Notes: generated from the sequence alone by a model not told the origin. Counted from the first letter of the stretch, positions 1-10,473 are shown. The stretch is 64,000 nt of DNA from Diploptera punctata (GCA_030220185.1 JASPKZ010010276.1:656501-720500), one strand, 5' to 3'. Numbers and translations are program-made.

Positions 1-178
1 TGTTATTAGCTATCCATTTACATTATATAATGTATTTCTATGTGTGACCATATATTTAGTTTTATTAATATTTACTTCGAGTCCCAAATTCTTAGTGTCA
101 CTCAATAGTGTGTGCGTTTTGGCCCTTAGTATCTCCTCGCTATCGCCCAATAGCACCGCATTATCAGCATAAACTTAC
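1..178 (-). pseudogene. RTE-like LINE fragment (RT catalytic region)
   Basis: Read on the minus strand, this stretch matches the long LINE copy at 47187-49897 base for base with scattered changes. It covers the region just after the YADD catalytic box through the 'NINKTKYMVT' motif. It is cut off by the window start and ends sharply near 178, where an unrelated plus-strand LINE begins. It is non-functional. The family call (RTE-like, endonuclease-RT type) is by motif recognition only. Confidence 0.85.
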
Positions 179-179
179 A

Positions 180-870
180 GTTTATAAAACACACACTGCT
201 TTTCGAAAGGGCGGAAAGAGAAAGAAAGCAGTGACAGTTACATACGGAGGAGAAGGCCTGTTAGTGATTAACTCCTTTAAATACTTAGGGCTAACTCTTC
301 AGACAACAGGGATCACTTTCAGAAGCCATGTAAAGGAGAAAGCCCTAGCAGCTATAAATGATATTAACCATCAGAAAAAAATACCCCTAGAAGTGGCGAT
401 GAAACTATTTCGAACAAAAATGGTACCAATTCTAACGTATGGTATACATTTAATATGGGAAAACACCTTGGAAAAAGACTTTTAAAAGAATGGGAAAAAG
501 TAAAGGCAACATACCATATAAGAGTAATAGGAGTGTCAAACTATACCCCAACAAGATACGCGTGCCTGCTGACCCGAGAGCCCTAGCTGTTGGAGGACCT
601 ACTACTTCGGCTACGGATGCATTCAAAGAATTCTTAACAGAGAATCTAAGGAAAAGAGAAGACATTGAAGATGAGTTCTACGCTACGAGAGCCATGGTCG
701 ACAGAGCTTGGACAGGAGCAAAACGAAAGATGAGAAAAATCGTCAAAAGCCTTGTCGTGCATGGGTTTCATCATAGACTAAGCCACTTAACAAAGTTTCA
801 TGTGATAAGTGATAAGTGTATGTGTAAATACTGTGAACTGAAGTGCGACAAACACGCTGTGCTGTGTTAA
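180..870 (+). pseudogene. LINE ORF2 C-terminal fragment with zinc knuckle
   Basis: The plus strand encodes a reverse-transcriptase thumb segment. Its motifs include 'NSFKYLGLTLQTTG', then 'KLFRTKMVPILTYGIHLIW', the usual 'YG.. W' motif after the RT palm. The reading frame shifts near 480 and again near 580. After the second shift it continues to a cysteine/histidine-rich end, 'CKYCELKCDKHAVLC', of the type found at the C-terminus of several non-LTR elements. Start and upstream RT domains are missing. At least two frameshifts make it a pseudogene. The clade is uncertain, and it differs from the RTE-like copies elsewhere in the window. Confidence 0.75.
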
Positions 871-1049
871 ATGCCCAAAATCAGTGATAGAGGGTCAGTG
901 TGGAACACTATAAATTTCTCATTTCTTACACACTTCTGTGTAATTCATTTATTAACACATATTAACATATTGAAGTGTTGTTCAATTAAGACGCTATATA
1001 GGTTAAATAATTGGGAGAATTAAATTAATAAGATAAAAACAGGTTCATA

Positions 1050-1500
1050 AGAATAGATACCAAATTACAAATTTATAAATCCATAATTAGAAGCACGCTA
1101 ACATACGGTGTAGAAACTTGGCAGTTAAACAAAGAAATTGAGTTTAAAACTTATTTCTACTGAAGTAGATTGTTTTAGAAGCTCAACTACACGTTCTAAT
1201 TGAAAAAAATCACAAATGTAATCATCAGACAACGAATGAAAATTTATTAAATTTTATGAGATACAGACAGCTAGAATGGCACGGTCAGATACATAGAATG
1301 CCAATGAAAACTTGCCCAGAAAGGCTTTTGGAAAGGATTCCACCTGTGAAAGGAAAGAGAGGTCGACTTAGATTTAAATCGATGGATGATATAAGAAGAG
1401 GTATGATGCAGATAGGTTGGGAATAATTGGAATGGGAATATAGAGAATAGTGGAGAAATAAGATAAATATTTGAAACGCTTTGGGCACGGGAAGATGTTT
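1050..1500 (+). pseudogene. LINE ORF2 C-terminal fragment (second type)
   Basis: Plus-strand translation gives 'KLQIYKSIIRSTLTYGVETW', the RT thumb motif, near 1058-1120. After a decayed stretch it resumes at about 1257-1430 with 'RYRQLEWHGQIHRMPM', 'CPERLLERIPPVKGKRGR' and 'RRGMMQIGWE'. This order (thumb, then a GH-R-P-rich tail ending in a W-rich segment) is typical of insect endonuclease-type LINEs. Stops interrupt it. No flanking duplication was recognised. Confidence 0.7.
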
Positions 1501-2340
1501 TATTACATTTTAAACCTGTTTATAAATAAATAGAAACAGGTTTAAGTAGTAATGCATTATTGTATGGAAAATAATGGAAATTTAATTAGTAAGGTAAGTT
1601 CTTGTAATTGTAAGTTACCACATATAGAAGGCATTTAAGTTAGGCTAGAATACCATCGAACCAGAAAAAAGTACATCAACTATATTTGTCAACTATATCA
1701 TGCTGGAGATGAAACCGCAGTGGAAAGATCAATTATAGAGTTGCAACGTTGACCTTTCAACATTCATATGACTTATGTTATTGGAAATATATATATGCGA
1801 CAACTTTAAAAGTGAATATTTGTACTATTAATTAAATTGAGATCGTAATGTCATCATTTACAGTGTAAATGTAGACTGGTTTGAGCCGGTGCAGGCAGAC
1901 AGACTTTACTTTCATTCCACACTTCCTCCTATCCCTGTCAATAAATGTATTTCTAATTGGATCTTGCATTGTCATCATCACTAAGCTACTTCCGTTTCTC
2001 CTGAGTTTGCCCTAGCTCTTACACTCCGAACTAACTATTTCTAGGAAAATTTTACTTTAGGTATTCCTTTAACAACTTGACCGCTGGAAGGAGAATTTCG
2101 TAACTTAGTAATATTTCAGTGATATACGATATTCAACCTAAATACATACCTGATGGAACACTCTCTCATGGTAACCAATATACTCATTCATTATATATGG
2201 TCAAGATAATTTCTAAACCCCGTATTTATTGTTGCATACACTAAAAGACCACTTAATTTCCGACAGTGTCACCCAGTAGTTCCACTTCTACCTTCGTGCG
2301 CGCCAGCAGTCTGTTGTAGGAAATCCTATATTACGTTCTT
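1501..2340. other. No gene recognised
   Basis: AT-rich sequence with no ORF or repeat that I can assign to a family. Confidence 0.5.
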
Positions 2341-2344
2341 CTTG

Positions 2345-3290
2345 ATCCCATTGAAAAGATTGAGTTCCACAGGGTTCGGTGCTCGGTCCGTTTCACTTTA
2401 CAATCTACATAAATTATATATCTGACTCCCTTAACCATAGCAAATATAATTTATTCGCGGACGACAAGCAGATCTACATTCACGCAGACAAATATTCTTT
2501 AAATGACATTATTGTCAAAACAAATAATAACCTTGATTGCTAATGACATGAACAGAGAAATGTGGACTTCACCTAACTCCTAAAAAGTCGCAAGCAAACC
2601 TTATGGATAATCAGAGTATGAGCTTCAGTTTACATAAGTGCAGTATCGCATGTGCCACTTAATAGGGATAATGTGAGATAGTAAAAAATATAGGTGTACT
2701 TATGGATAAAAATCTGAATTCGAATGAACAAATAAACCATACTTGCAAAACAATCTTCTCAATAATATATTCATTAAATCGCATAATAAATTGATTAACA
2801 TTTGGTCTAAGGAAAATTTTAGTAGAAACACTTGCCATGCCACATTTTGATAATTGTGATACTCTTCCTACAGACCTAATTACTGTTTTTATCCAAAGAC
2901 TTAAACGTGTCCATAATTTTTCCGTACGTTTTTATTCGCAGATTTGATCACGTTATACCATCTCTGGAACAATTGTCATGGCTTCATCTACAAGATCGTG
3001 GAACCGTCCATTCCTTATCTCTTCTCTATAAAATATTACCACATCAATACTTAATTATTTATCACATCGCTTCATTAGACACTATGATACAAATAAATTA
3101 ATACACGATCCCATCAGCCCAATATCTTTATATCCCTTCTCATCGCACTACTAACTACTCACAATATTTTACAGTATCTCTTTCTAGAACATGGGATTAT
3201 TAGTCACCCTATATCAGAGGCTGCCAAACCATAATATCTTCCAGGAACAAACTGAAAAATATTATTTAACTAACATAAATATCTCACTAA
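2345..3290 (+). pseudogene. Jockey/CR1-like LINE RT fragment
   Basis: One open frame from about 2365 carries 'VPQGSVLGPFHFTIYIN' followed by 'YNLFADDKQIYIHADKY', the B and C palm motifs with the FADD catalytic pair intact. It reads on to a stop at about 2540. Decayed homology follows: 'RKILVETLAMPHFDNCDTL', 'FIQRLKRVHNFSVRFYSQI', then 'EQLSWLHLQDRGTVHSLSL' at 2957-3020. The tail motifs match the better-preserved fragments at 21420-21900 and 56980-57237, so the three belong to one family. Upstream endonuclease and ORF1 are absent, and several stops and frameshifts are present. Confidence 0.8.
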
Positions 3291-3650
3291 TCGTATTTTT
3301 TTAACAGTGGATAATTTATTGTTATTTTATTTAATAAATTAGCATTAATATGTTTCAATATTTCAATTAGCGGTATATTAATTCATTAGATAGTATTACT
3401 TACCTTGTATTTTTTCATGTATAGTAGATAGGAGTTTAGTAACTAAATATTTGTTACGCGGTAGTGCGTTTTGTCGTACTTACACCAATGGCGACAATGA
3501 TTGAAAGTTCAACTTCCTACATTTCGGGATGCCAACCTAAATAACTATACTGTAATATTACATTTACACCCACGTCCGGGTGTATTAACACCACTGCCCA
3601 CTATGTATACAATATACATACAAAAAATAGCCAACATTATACGAAAAAAC
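3291..3650. other. No gene recognised
   Basis: Unassigned AT-rich sequence between the LINE remnant and the tRNA palindrome. Confidence 0.5.
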
Positions 3651-3724
3651 TGCATTTAAATTTTTATTATTGATTTCGTACATCTCAATGATGGATAAAT
3701 CATATTTGAAGAGAAAAAATTTAC

Positions 3725-3797
3725 GCTCAGACCGGGACTTGAACCCGGGACCCTTGGTTCTCTAGACCAAGTGCTCTACCAACTGAGCTACCTGAGC
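3725..3797 (-). tRNA. tRNA-like gene, left arm of palindrome
   Basis: This folds as a cloverleaf: 7-bp acceptor (G1-C72 through a G-T closing pair), 4-bp D stem GCTC/GAGC, 5-bp T stem around TTCAAGT. The internal pol III boxes are present: A box TAGCTCAGTTGG and B box GGTTCAAGTCC. T6 follows within about 10 nt of the 3' end, a good terminator. The anticodon arm is odd. It is either CTTGG/CCAAG with a 9-nt loop, or a 6-bp stem with loop CTAGAGA (anticodon AGA). An AGA serine tRNA would normally have a long variable arm, which is absent. The backbone otherwise resembles lysine-type tRNAs. Identity is unassigned, and it may be a pseudo-tRNA. Confidence 0.65.
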
Positions 3798-4014
3798 AAG
3801 TACCGAAATAAACGCAAATCCTTCTCTATATACATTGTAATTCCCATCCACCAAATGCTGAGAAGCCATGCTTCTATCTTGTAATGTATAATTCCCAAAT
3901 ATGTCTTCTTAATAAAGGAGCCGCCATTTGCAAGATAGAAGCATGGCTTCACAGCATTTGGTGGATGGGAATTACAATGTATATAGAGAAGGATTTGCGT
4001 TTAGATCGGTACTT

Positions 4015-4087
4015 GCTCAGGTAGCTCAGTTGGTAGAGCACTTGGTCTAGAGAACCAAGGGTCCCGGGTTCAAGTCCCGGTCTGAGC
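4015..4087 (+). tRNA. tRNA-like gene, right arm of palindrome
   Basis: This is identical in sequence to the minus-strand copy at 3725-3797 and divergently oriented. It has the same A and B boxes and the same atypical anticodon arm. A T5 run follows shortly after the 3' end. Perfect identity of the two 73-mers suggests recent duplication or gene conversion between arms. Confidence 0.65.
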
Positions 4088-4120
4088 GTATAATTTTTCT
4101 CTTCAAAATGCATTTAAATT

Positions 4121-4945
4121 AATTGAACTTTATTAAAACAATATAAAACAATAAATACGTACTTGAGGCCATATTATCAATAATTGTTCTCAAGGCCTCT
4201 TGTTGTTTCAAATAATAATCATTGCCCACATTGTTAACGTTAGTCATTGTTTATAATGGAAGTAAATATTTCTAACAAAGATGTTATTATTTTACTATTA
4301 TTTATTATTTTGAAAACATCATCGCGCAATAATGTGCAACGCACGTTTGTGAAGTGATTTACAGAATCTCGGAAATTAAAAACCTCGCTATCGCTTAGTT
4401 TTTAAACATTTTTCCTCGATTCTGCAAACCACTTTCCAACCTCGCATCGTAATATACTATTGTGATTTTTGTATTTGAATATAACCTATGCTTGTTATGG
4501 TGAGTGAAAAAGAAGGCAGGGCGGTCTTTAATCAAAAGAATAATGATTAAAAATAAATGAAATAAAAATCTGGGTTAACCCAAAATAATTATTCTGGCTA
4601 CGCCACTTGCCAATATTAAACTAATATTTTATGTGAAATCAGCTATAACTTAGGGAGTATTTCGGGAGGGTAGAAAAGGTTGTAAACAGGTATGTAGTTG
4701 TACCAGTTTCTCTAATCTAATAGGCCTACTTTCATTCGATTTGAAAAACAGTACGGTATGTTATTTCCTATTCTTCAGATACCGTACGGAAAATTGTTCG
4801 GTCGAATTACATTCCTATAGCCTACTCTATTTTATTTTCTAAGGTCTCTGCGGACCGACAGTTTCAGCAGGAATTCTTCTCATGTACAAGGACTGTATAG
4901 GCCTGTCCCAACCACCATCGTCAGATATTTTTATATCTATGAAAA
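4121..4945. other. No gene recognised
   Basis: Unassigned sequence. I see no long ORF or repeat shared with the rest of the window. Confidence 0.5.
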
Positions 4946-4947
4946 AC

Positions 4948-5165
4948 AGTGGACTAGTGGTTATGCTCCTTGCCTCTGGTCCTGAGGGTCGAAGGTTCAA
5001 ACCCGACCGGGGTCGATGGATTTTTTAGGATGGAAGAAATCCAAGGAGCAAGTCCTCCGGGAGGGACTTTAAGCCGTGGGTCCCGAGTCTGAAGATTTTC
5101 AGGCTCGTAAAAGATCCTTAAGCCTGAATGAAAAGGCCTGTAAGCAAAATTTACCGAATTTTTTT
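4948..5165 (+). mobile_element. SINE family A (tRNA-headed)
   Basis: The head reads GTGGACTAGTGGTTATG, then a B box GGTTCAAACCC, followed by a conserved body ('GATGGATTTTTTAGGATGG', 'CCGGGAGGGACTTTAAGCC', 'GTCTGAAGATTTTCAGGCTC'). Related copies lie at 41766-41965 and 63823-64000. The body holds a short dyad, CTGAAGATTTTCAG. Confidence 0.75.
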
Positions 5166-5282
5166 CCCGTCCTAGTACTACCTTGGTTTCCTAGATGTCA
5201 GTATGAGGCGGAACACCTAAATCTCTGTTAAGGGAAACATGGGCTTACAAAAAAAATGAAAAGCAGTGTCTTCAAATTGCGA

Positions 5283-5400
5283 AAACAAGCTATAACGGTT
5301 GGGGGACCCAAAATGTGGAGATTATATTTTCTCTATACTGACTGGATCATCTATACCTCTGTGATTAATATATGTGTCTAATCGGCAAACAGGACTCTAG
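5283..5400 (+). mobile_element. SINE family C, 3' fragment
   Basis: This degenerate match to the 3' half of the copy at 51651-51970 shares 'TAACGG.TTGGGGACCC' and a later 'CTGGATCATCT' to 'TCTGTGATTAA' segment. The head is missing. Confidence 0.55.
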
Positions 5401-5661
5401 ATCTGTATCATGAAACAGTTATTATGATTAAATGGATCCAGAAAATTGAATTTCGTCCTGACGCCTAAAGGAAACAAGGAAACAAAAGTTGGTTTATCAC
5501 ACGATTTCAATCGGGGATCTCCCGAATACATATATATGTCTATCTATAATGGCGTACCAACCGAATTTTGGACATTAGCCTCTCCTTTGTTAGGAGTCAC
5601 TATGCGTAACAAATGGTTATTGTCCAAACCATCTCTCTCAGTTTCTATGAATTAGCTTATC

Positions 5662-5663
<2 letters not shown>

Positions 5664-5704
<41 letters not shown>
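5664..5704. repeat. (AT)n microsatellite
   Basis: A pure AT dinucleotide run abuts the 3' end of the minus-strand SINE E copy. Confidence 0.95.
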
Positions 5705-5707
<3 letters not shown>

Positions 5708-5983
5708 ATGAGATGAGATGAGATTGAGCCCCTCTGTGAATCACAAGGGTAACGGCCGACCAGCCTGACGCACAATCACAGGAGCAGATCAACGAAATAA
5801 AACGAAATGGATGAGTTGAATATGGAGAAATGATGGAATGAAATTGTGGCAGGGGAAAACGGGAGAAACCCGAGAAAACCTGCTCAAGCACCGTTTCGTC
5901 CACCACGAAACCCATATGGACTGACCGAGACTCGATCTCGAAACCCCAGCAGAGCGTCTAACCGCTTCAGTCACAGAGCCGCC
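5705..5983 (-). mobile_element. SINE family E (tRNA-headed)
   Basis: On the minus strand it begins with a tRNA-like head containing GCGGTTAGACGCTC and a degraded B box GATCGAGTCTC. The body contains 'GGTTTCTCCCGTTTTCCCC' and 'CCATTTCGTTTTATTTCG'. Parts of the same body recur at 39655-39945 and 59905-60085. (AT)n lies on both sides, so it appears to have inserted into a TA tract. Confidence 0.65.
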
Positions 5984-6007
5984 ATATATATATATATATA
6001 TATATAT
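5984..6007. repeat. (AT)n microsatellite
   Basis: Dinucleotide run at the head end of SINE E. Confidence 0.95.
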
Positions 6008-6218
6008 GACACATATTCCTTTCAATTAATGAATTTAACAGAAGTATGTAAACAAAAATCCACGTGATCTCGGAGCTTTTCATTGGATCTTTGAATTATT
6101 TGAGAAAACTATGTAAGTAATCCCTATAGTTGTAATTTCGAAAACCAATGAAAACTTCCGAGTTTATGTGGATATTATCTACTCGTTTCTTTAATCAAGA
6201 AGAGTATACTGAACTATT

Positions 6219-6350
6219 GGCTCAAGCGGTGAAGTTTGGGTCCAATATTCAGAAGATCCCGGGTTCAAATTCACGTGCTGACCAACCTGACTTAGGGATT
6301 TTCCCGGTTTTTTCCTCATTCGTCCTGTCCAGACCCGGGCGTCTAGATAC
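6219..6350 (+). mobile_element. Possible tRNA-headed SINE (single copy seen)
   Basis: The sequence GGCTCAAGCGGTGAAGTTTGG followed by a B-box-like GGGTTCAAATTC resembles a tRNA head. It is followed by a 'TTTTCCCGGTTTTTTCCTC' body like that of other arthropod SINEs. I saw no second copy in the window. Confidence 0.4.
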
Positions 6351-6980
6351 TCAGTGTGAGCGCGCCTTTGTGTGCAGTTTTCGATTGCATATATAAACGG
6401 CATGAAGTCTGATCAGTGCCTTTTACGTTGCCAGCATATTTCTACTACAGCATACGCATTTTGAAAGTCACAGCACTGAACTGGTTTCTTTTACTCGTAT
6501 CTGTAGCCACTGCGGCAATGTTTGTGTGAGCTGTACCCCTCGGTATTAATACCATCCATAGTGTGTATTGAAATAATTAGAAATATAATTCGACCAGGAA
6601 CTTCAGCAGTCCGATTTTAGAGGTGTATTACTGTTAATAATATAATTGAATAATCATTCCAGCCAAGGAAGTATGAAGGTCAGGTGAAAGCTGCTAACTT
6701 ATCACCTTAGCGGTTTAATTCCGTTTATATTTCTTAATTTATGTAGTTTACATAAAACATTACATTTTCATTTTCATCGGCGCTCCGAGAGTACGTAACC
6801 CCAGCACCTGGTCTAAGCAAATGCCGGGTTAGAATTTCACTACCAGGACACATTTCATCATATTCATCGTATGATAATATCATTACATATAATTTTAAAA
6901 AAGTACAAACGAATTAGATAAATATACCTTAAATTATCTAGTTGCTAAAGACGTATATAAACAAGAAAGGAATATGAATT
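6351..6980. other. No gene recognised
   Basis: Unassigned AT-rich sequence ending in a short (AT)n and T run that precede SINE B. Confidence 0.5.
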
Positions 6981-7002
6981 AATATATATATATATATATT
7001 TT

Positions 7003-7345
7003 TTTTTCGATTCCTGGTCGGGACAGGCTCCTGGGTGAGATTTTTATCGGGGTTTTTCCTCGCCTGTAAGACAAATGTTAGGAAGCTTAGGGCCCAATGG
7101 TCCCCGAAAATCATGCGGCCATCATCATCAGCCTTATCATCATCATCATCCTTATCATCATCATCATCCTTGTCATTATCATCATCCTTATCATTATCAT
7201 CATCCATCACCGGTGTGGAAAGCAACGGGATGCTACCACACTTATAATTCCCCAGTAAAGCTCCAAAGCATGACATGAAAATGCTATGAATGCAGTGAAA
7301 GACCTGCCCTCGGGCAGAATTACTATGGGTGGATGGATATATATG
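7003..7345 (+). mobile_element. SINE family B, 5'-truncated copy
   Basis: It begins inside the tRNA-like head at the B box (TCGATTCCTGGTCGGGACAG). It continues through the body (CCTGTAAGACAAATG; GGGCCCAATGGTCCCCG), an internal CATCATC/TTATCATC microsatellite at about 7119-7205, and the conserved 3' end (GTGGAAAGCAACGGGA; GACCTGCCCTCGGGCAGAAT). It finishes in GGATGG repeats. The full head is seen in the copies at 14830, 34848 and 60917. The internal microsatellite is longer here than in other copies. Confidence 0.85.
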
Positions 7346-7412
7346 GGATACATTCCCATTACAGGCTTTGAGGGCGTGTAGTGGAGACCAAGCGGTTACT
7401 TTTAGCATAGGA

Positions 7413-8118
7413 ATTCATGTCCAGAAACGTACCGTTTTCCCGATACACGCAAAATACCGCAACACATGTTCAATTCTCCCCGCATTTTCGGCGTCAAAGA
7501 TAAAGGTATTACATATGTCATTCACCGATCATCAGATAGCCCATGTCCACTATAGGTTTGTTTATATGCCATTCAGTTAAGTTTCTGATCAGCCCAGAGA
7601 CGTTTGTACCTGCTATTTTGATTGTGATCTTTTTCCATTCAGTGCGTAGTACATTTCATTTGTAGTATGTTGCTATTTGACCATGGTGAACTGCACATTT
7701 GCGGAATGCGCCGACATTGTGTTATTGTATGGCGAAGCTTGGTGCAATTGGAGGGCTACGTCCGAGATCATCTGGACAAACGATTTGGGTAACAGTGGAT
7801 AGGTCGTAGTAGCCAGATTGTACCTCTCCCGACTTGACCCCACTAGACTATTACCTGTGGGGTCACATATGAAATCCTTGATTTACGAGATTCCTGTGAC
7901 ATCCGAGGAAGACCTACTAGTCCGGATGTTGCAGGACCAAGGATTGGTGATCGTGTGTACCAGAGCATGAGACATCCTGTATGTACCATATCTGTGTTGC
8001 CGTTGGTGCTCGTCACATCGAGCCCTTCTTGTAAGGGGACACACATGATAAGCAGAGGCAATGTGTGTTGTGGTTTTTTGTATATAGGCGGGAGAACGGT
8101 ACGTTGCTGGATATGAGT
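7413..8118 (+). mobile_element. Deleted TA-type DNA transposon with inverted ends
   Basis: CATGTCCAGAAACGTACCG at 7416 onward is matched in inverted orientation at 8089-8115, with similarity continuing inward for roughly 50 bp. Between them lie the two ends of one transposase (see 7683-8042). The outermost termini are unclear, so true ends may lie tens of bases outside these limits. Confidence 0.55.
7683..8042 (+). pseudogene. Internally deleted DDE transposase
   Basis: The reading begins 'MVNCTFAECADIVLLYGEA', the N-terminus of a common insect transposase type, and within about 40 residues jumps to the C-terminal part. There 'SPDLTPLDYYLWGH' carries the third catalytic aspartate region, followed by 'HPRKTY' and 'VGARHIEPFL'. 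The middle, with the first two catalytic aspartates, is gone, and frameshifts follow. The related full-length pseudogene is at 26821-27892. It cannot encode an active enzyme. Confidence 0.7.
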
Positions 8119-8159
8119 TTTATTTGATTTTGTTTTCTTTGCGGTCCGGAACATTTAAA

Positions 8160-8478
8160 TAACTAGCAAGATAAATTCTTTTTTCCCCAATTTAGGGATG
8201 ACATTTTTATTACCAAATATAGCGTTCCAATTGAAAAAGATGGTTTTGTTAGAATTGGCACTTACTATCAGGAAGTCCCAAACACTAAAATTGACTACTT
8301 CAATAACTGAAAAAATTAAGGACTCCTATTTAAAGGGACTATATAAACATAATAATATATAACAATTAATAAATATAAGAATACAAAATCCTAATAAATG
8401 TTTATTTCTCAATAAATAAAGTATTTAAATTTAAAAATATCCGGCAGGTGAAACAAAATACCAGATTGGTATAAAACC
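8160..8478. other. No gene recognised
   Basis: Unassigned AT-rich sequence. Confidence 0.5.
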
Positions 8479-8479
8479 T

Positions 8480-9352
8480 CAACTAACACCCGGCGTGCGC
8501 TGTTACGCCGAAAAAAATGAAAATTAATGTTTTATTGTGTTTAATTGAATAAGTAAAAGGAAAAAAAATTATATCGTAATTATTTTCAGGTAGGCGTGCT
8601 GATTAACCGGCGATGCTCGAGAATCTAATTATCCCGATCTTCTTCTCATTAATGAGCTGGAAGACGAAAATTAATGTGATTTTATCTTCAGTTGAATAAG
8701 TAGAAGGAAAAATTTATATCATAATTATTTCTATAAAGCCTATCCCGAGCCGATTACCCGGCGTTGCCCGGGAATCCCGATTTTCTTGGCAATTTATATT
8801 CATTCAGGTTAGAATATGTTCGACTAGATTACGTTAGATTCGGTCAGTATAGGTCTTATTCGTACAGGTTGATTCAGGATAGATCAGGTCAAATCAGGTC
8901 CTTTAACCATTATAGGCCTATTGGCAAGACACTAATATCTTGTGTCAGTTATATAGCTAAATGTGGCAGAGCGCAGTAGAAACGAAAACAAATATAACTG
9001 TTATTATTAGGTACATCGTGTATTAAGTCATTTCTATTAGTTTATTTTCTTATGATTTATTTAAGATATTAAATAAAACAAATCAATTGTTGTATCCTCT
9101 AGGATACAGTGCCAATGTAAGGGTTAAGCGTCCAAAAAGCTACTTTTTTCACGTTTTTCACTACAAATTGTCATTTTTAAAGATGTAGGAGTTGAATATC
9201 ACAGCTCTCTTATAGCCTATGTTCACCTCGGGGTTCTCCTGAACATTTTTCAAAAAGCCCCATCACAATCGGATGAACGGTATGGCAGCGCATAAAATAC
9301 GAACAAACAAACAAACAAACAAACAAACATACATTCATTTTTATATATTAGA
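8480..9352 (+). repeat. Composite repeat, short copy
   Basis: It starts AACTAACACCCGGCGTGCGC and contains two related blocks with AAAATTAATGT and GAATAAGTA motifs. A short degenerate GGTTAG/GGTCAG-rich stretch follows (8800-8905). It ends with a block shared with 34140-34345 (CACGTTTTTCACTACAAA; ATCGGATGAACGGTATGGC), then (AAAC)n and TTTATATATTAGAT. The second, longer copy is at 31071-34345. The class of element is not recognised. Confidence 0.7.
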
Positions 9353-9694
9353 TATCCATCCATCCATAGAAATTCTGCCCTGGGCAGGTCTTTCACTGCA
9401 ATCATAGAATTTTCATGCTATGTTTTGCAGCTTTACTAGGGAATTATAGGTGTGGTAGCTTCCCGTTGCTTTCCACACCGGTGAATGATGGTGGTGATAA
9501 TGATAAGGATGATGATGATGGCCGGATGATTTTCGGGGACCGTTGGGCCCTAAGCTTCCTGACATTTGTCTTACAGGTGAGGAAAAACCCCGAAAAAACC
9601 TCACCCAGGAGCTTGTCCCGACCGGGAATCGAACCCCGGCCCGCTGCGTGACAAGGCAGCACGCTACCTCGAGACCATAGCGGTGGACAATATT
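9353..9694 (-). mobile_element. SINE family B, near full length
   Basis: This is a minus-strand copy with ATCC repeats at its 3' end (9354-9366), the GCAGGTCTTTCACTGC block, a short internal ATC-rich microsatellite, and the tRNA-like head with B box ending in GGTGGAC at 9690. It sits between the composite repeat and a TA transposon, directly abutting both. Confidence 0.85.
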
Positions 9695-9699
9695 AGATA

Positions 9700-10441
9700 T
9701 AGGGTGTTGCAAAAAAACACCGACAATAGAGGTGAGGTGGTATATTGAGATATGTTGATAATTTTTAATAAGGTAGGCCTACCAATGCCCGGAAATGATG
9801 CGATTTCACACTATGAGTAGTTAACTTTTCAATAGTTCCGTTAGTTGGATTTCAAGACTCAATACTTGACAATACTGTCACAGTAACATCAAGTTTTCAA
9901 AATATCCACCTCCCATCTTATTGCAGAGCGTACATCGGTGGTGCGGTGTAATGGTTGGCGCACACGTTCAAATACGCCTGGCCTCGTTTGAATTATTTGT
10001 GCAGCAGCGTGGATTCGGGCTTTAAGATCCATACGTGACTCTACTGGAGTATGATAAACAGACTGTTCCATGTCACCCCACAAAAAGTAATCGAGAGGGT
10101 TAAGATAAGGTGATCACGGAGCCTATGGGACTGATACCTTCTTCCAATCCATCGTTCTGGATACGTGGTATCCAAATATCTCCTCATATTGACACCGAAG
10201 TGACTGGAGCTCCGTCGTGTTGCAGGCACGTTCCTTTGCTAAACTACGTATTACAGATGCCGTACCTGTGAGGTGTTGTCAAGTAATGAGTCTTCAAATC
10301 CTTTGAACTAACACTGATCTTGAGACATAATTAACTAGTCATAGTGTGAAAACCAATCTTTTTGGGATATTGGTACCTTATTAAAAATGATCAACACATC
10401 TCAATATACTACCTCACCTCCGTTGTCGGTGTTTTTGCAAC

Positions 10442-10447
<6 letters not shown>
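9700..10447. mobile_element. TA-flanked DNA transposon, internally deleted
   Basis: Long terminal inverted repeats start TAGGGTGTTGCAAAAA at 9700 and, inverted, at 10447. Homology runs for over 100 bp (including GAGATRTGTTGATNATTTTT). TA dinucleotides flank both ends. The interior holds minus-strand transposase remnants: 'LQHDGAP', a degraded 'WGDM' region and 'HTPVESRMDLKARIHAAAQ', then 'RPGVFERVRQ'. At 748 bp it is shorter than the 1.5-kb relative at 26603-28098 and lacks the catalytic core. Confidence 0.85.
9885..10235 (-). pseudogene. Transposase remnant
   Basis: Minus-strand fragments in more than one frame match the C-terminal half of the transposase type at 26821-27892. They contain the second-aspartate motif 'QHDGAP' near 10220, a degraded WGDM block near 10083, and 'IIQTRPGVFERVRQPLHR' near 9960. 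The first catalytic aspartate and N-terminal helix-turn-helix are missing. Confidence 0.7.

Positions 10448-10473
<26 letters not shown>
10445..10473. repeat. (AT)n microsatellite
   Basis: Dinucleotide run at the right end of the TA transposon. Confidence 0.9.

Larger units (their letters stand above)
3663..4108. mobile_element. Palindromic element with two tRNA-like arms and 12-bp flanking repeat
   Basis: Two arms of about 177 bp (3705-3881 and 3931-4107) are near-perfect inverted repeats around a 49-bp centre. Each arm holds one 73-nt tRNA-like sequence. The 12-mer TGCATTTAAATT occurs at 3651-3662 and again at 4109-4120, directly after the right arm, and looks like a target-site duplication. 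On the minus strand the element ends in an A-rich run next to the repeat, as a retroposed copy would. The inner 5' flanks of the two tRNA-like sequences are also conserved between arms. Alternatives are a locally inverted tRNA gene pair with a chance 12-mer repeat, or a tRNA-derived foldback element. Confidence 0.7.

Noticed and set aside
3725..4087. Firm call of serine tRNA (AGA)
   Set aside because: No long variable arm and an irregular anticodon stem-loop; the isotype cannot be assigned by eye.
7035..7278. Ser- and His-rich short ORFs
   Set aside because: They are readings of the ATC microsatellite within SINE B.
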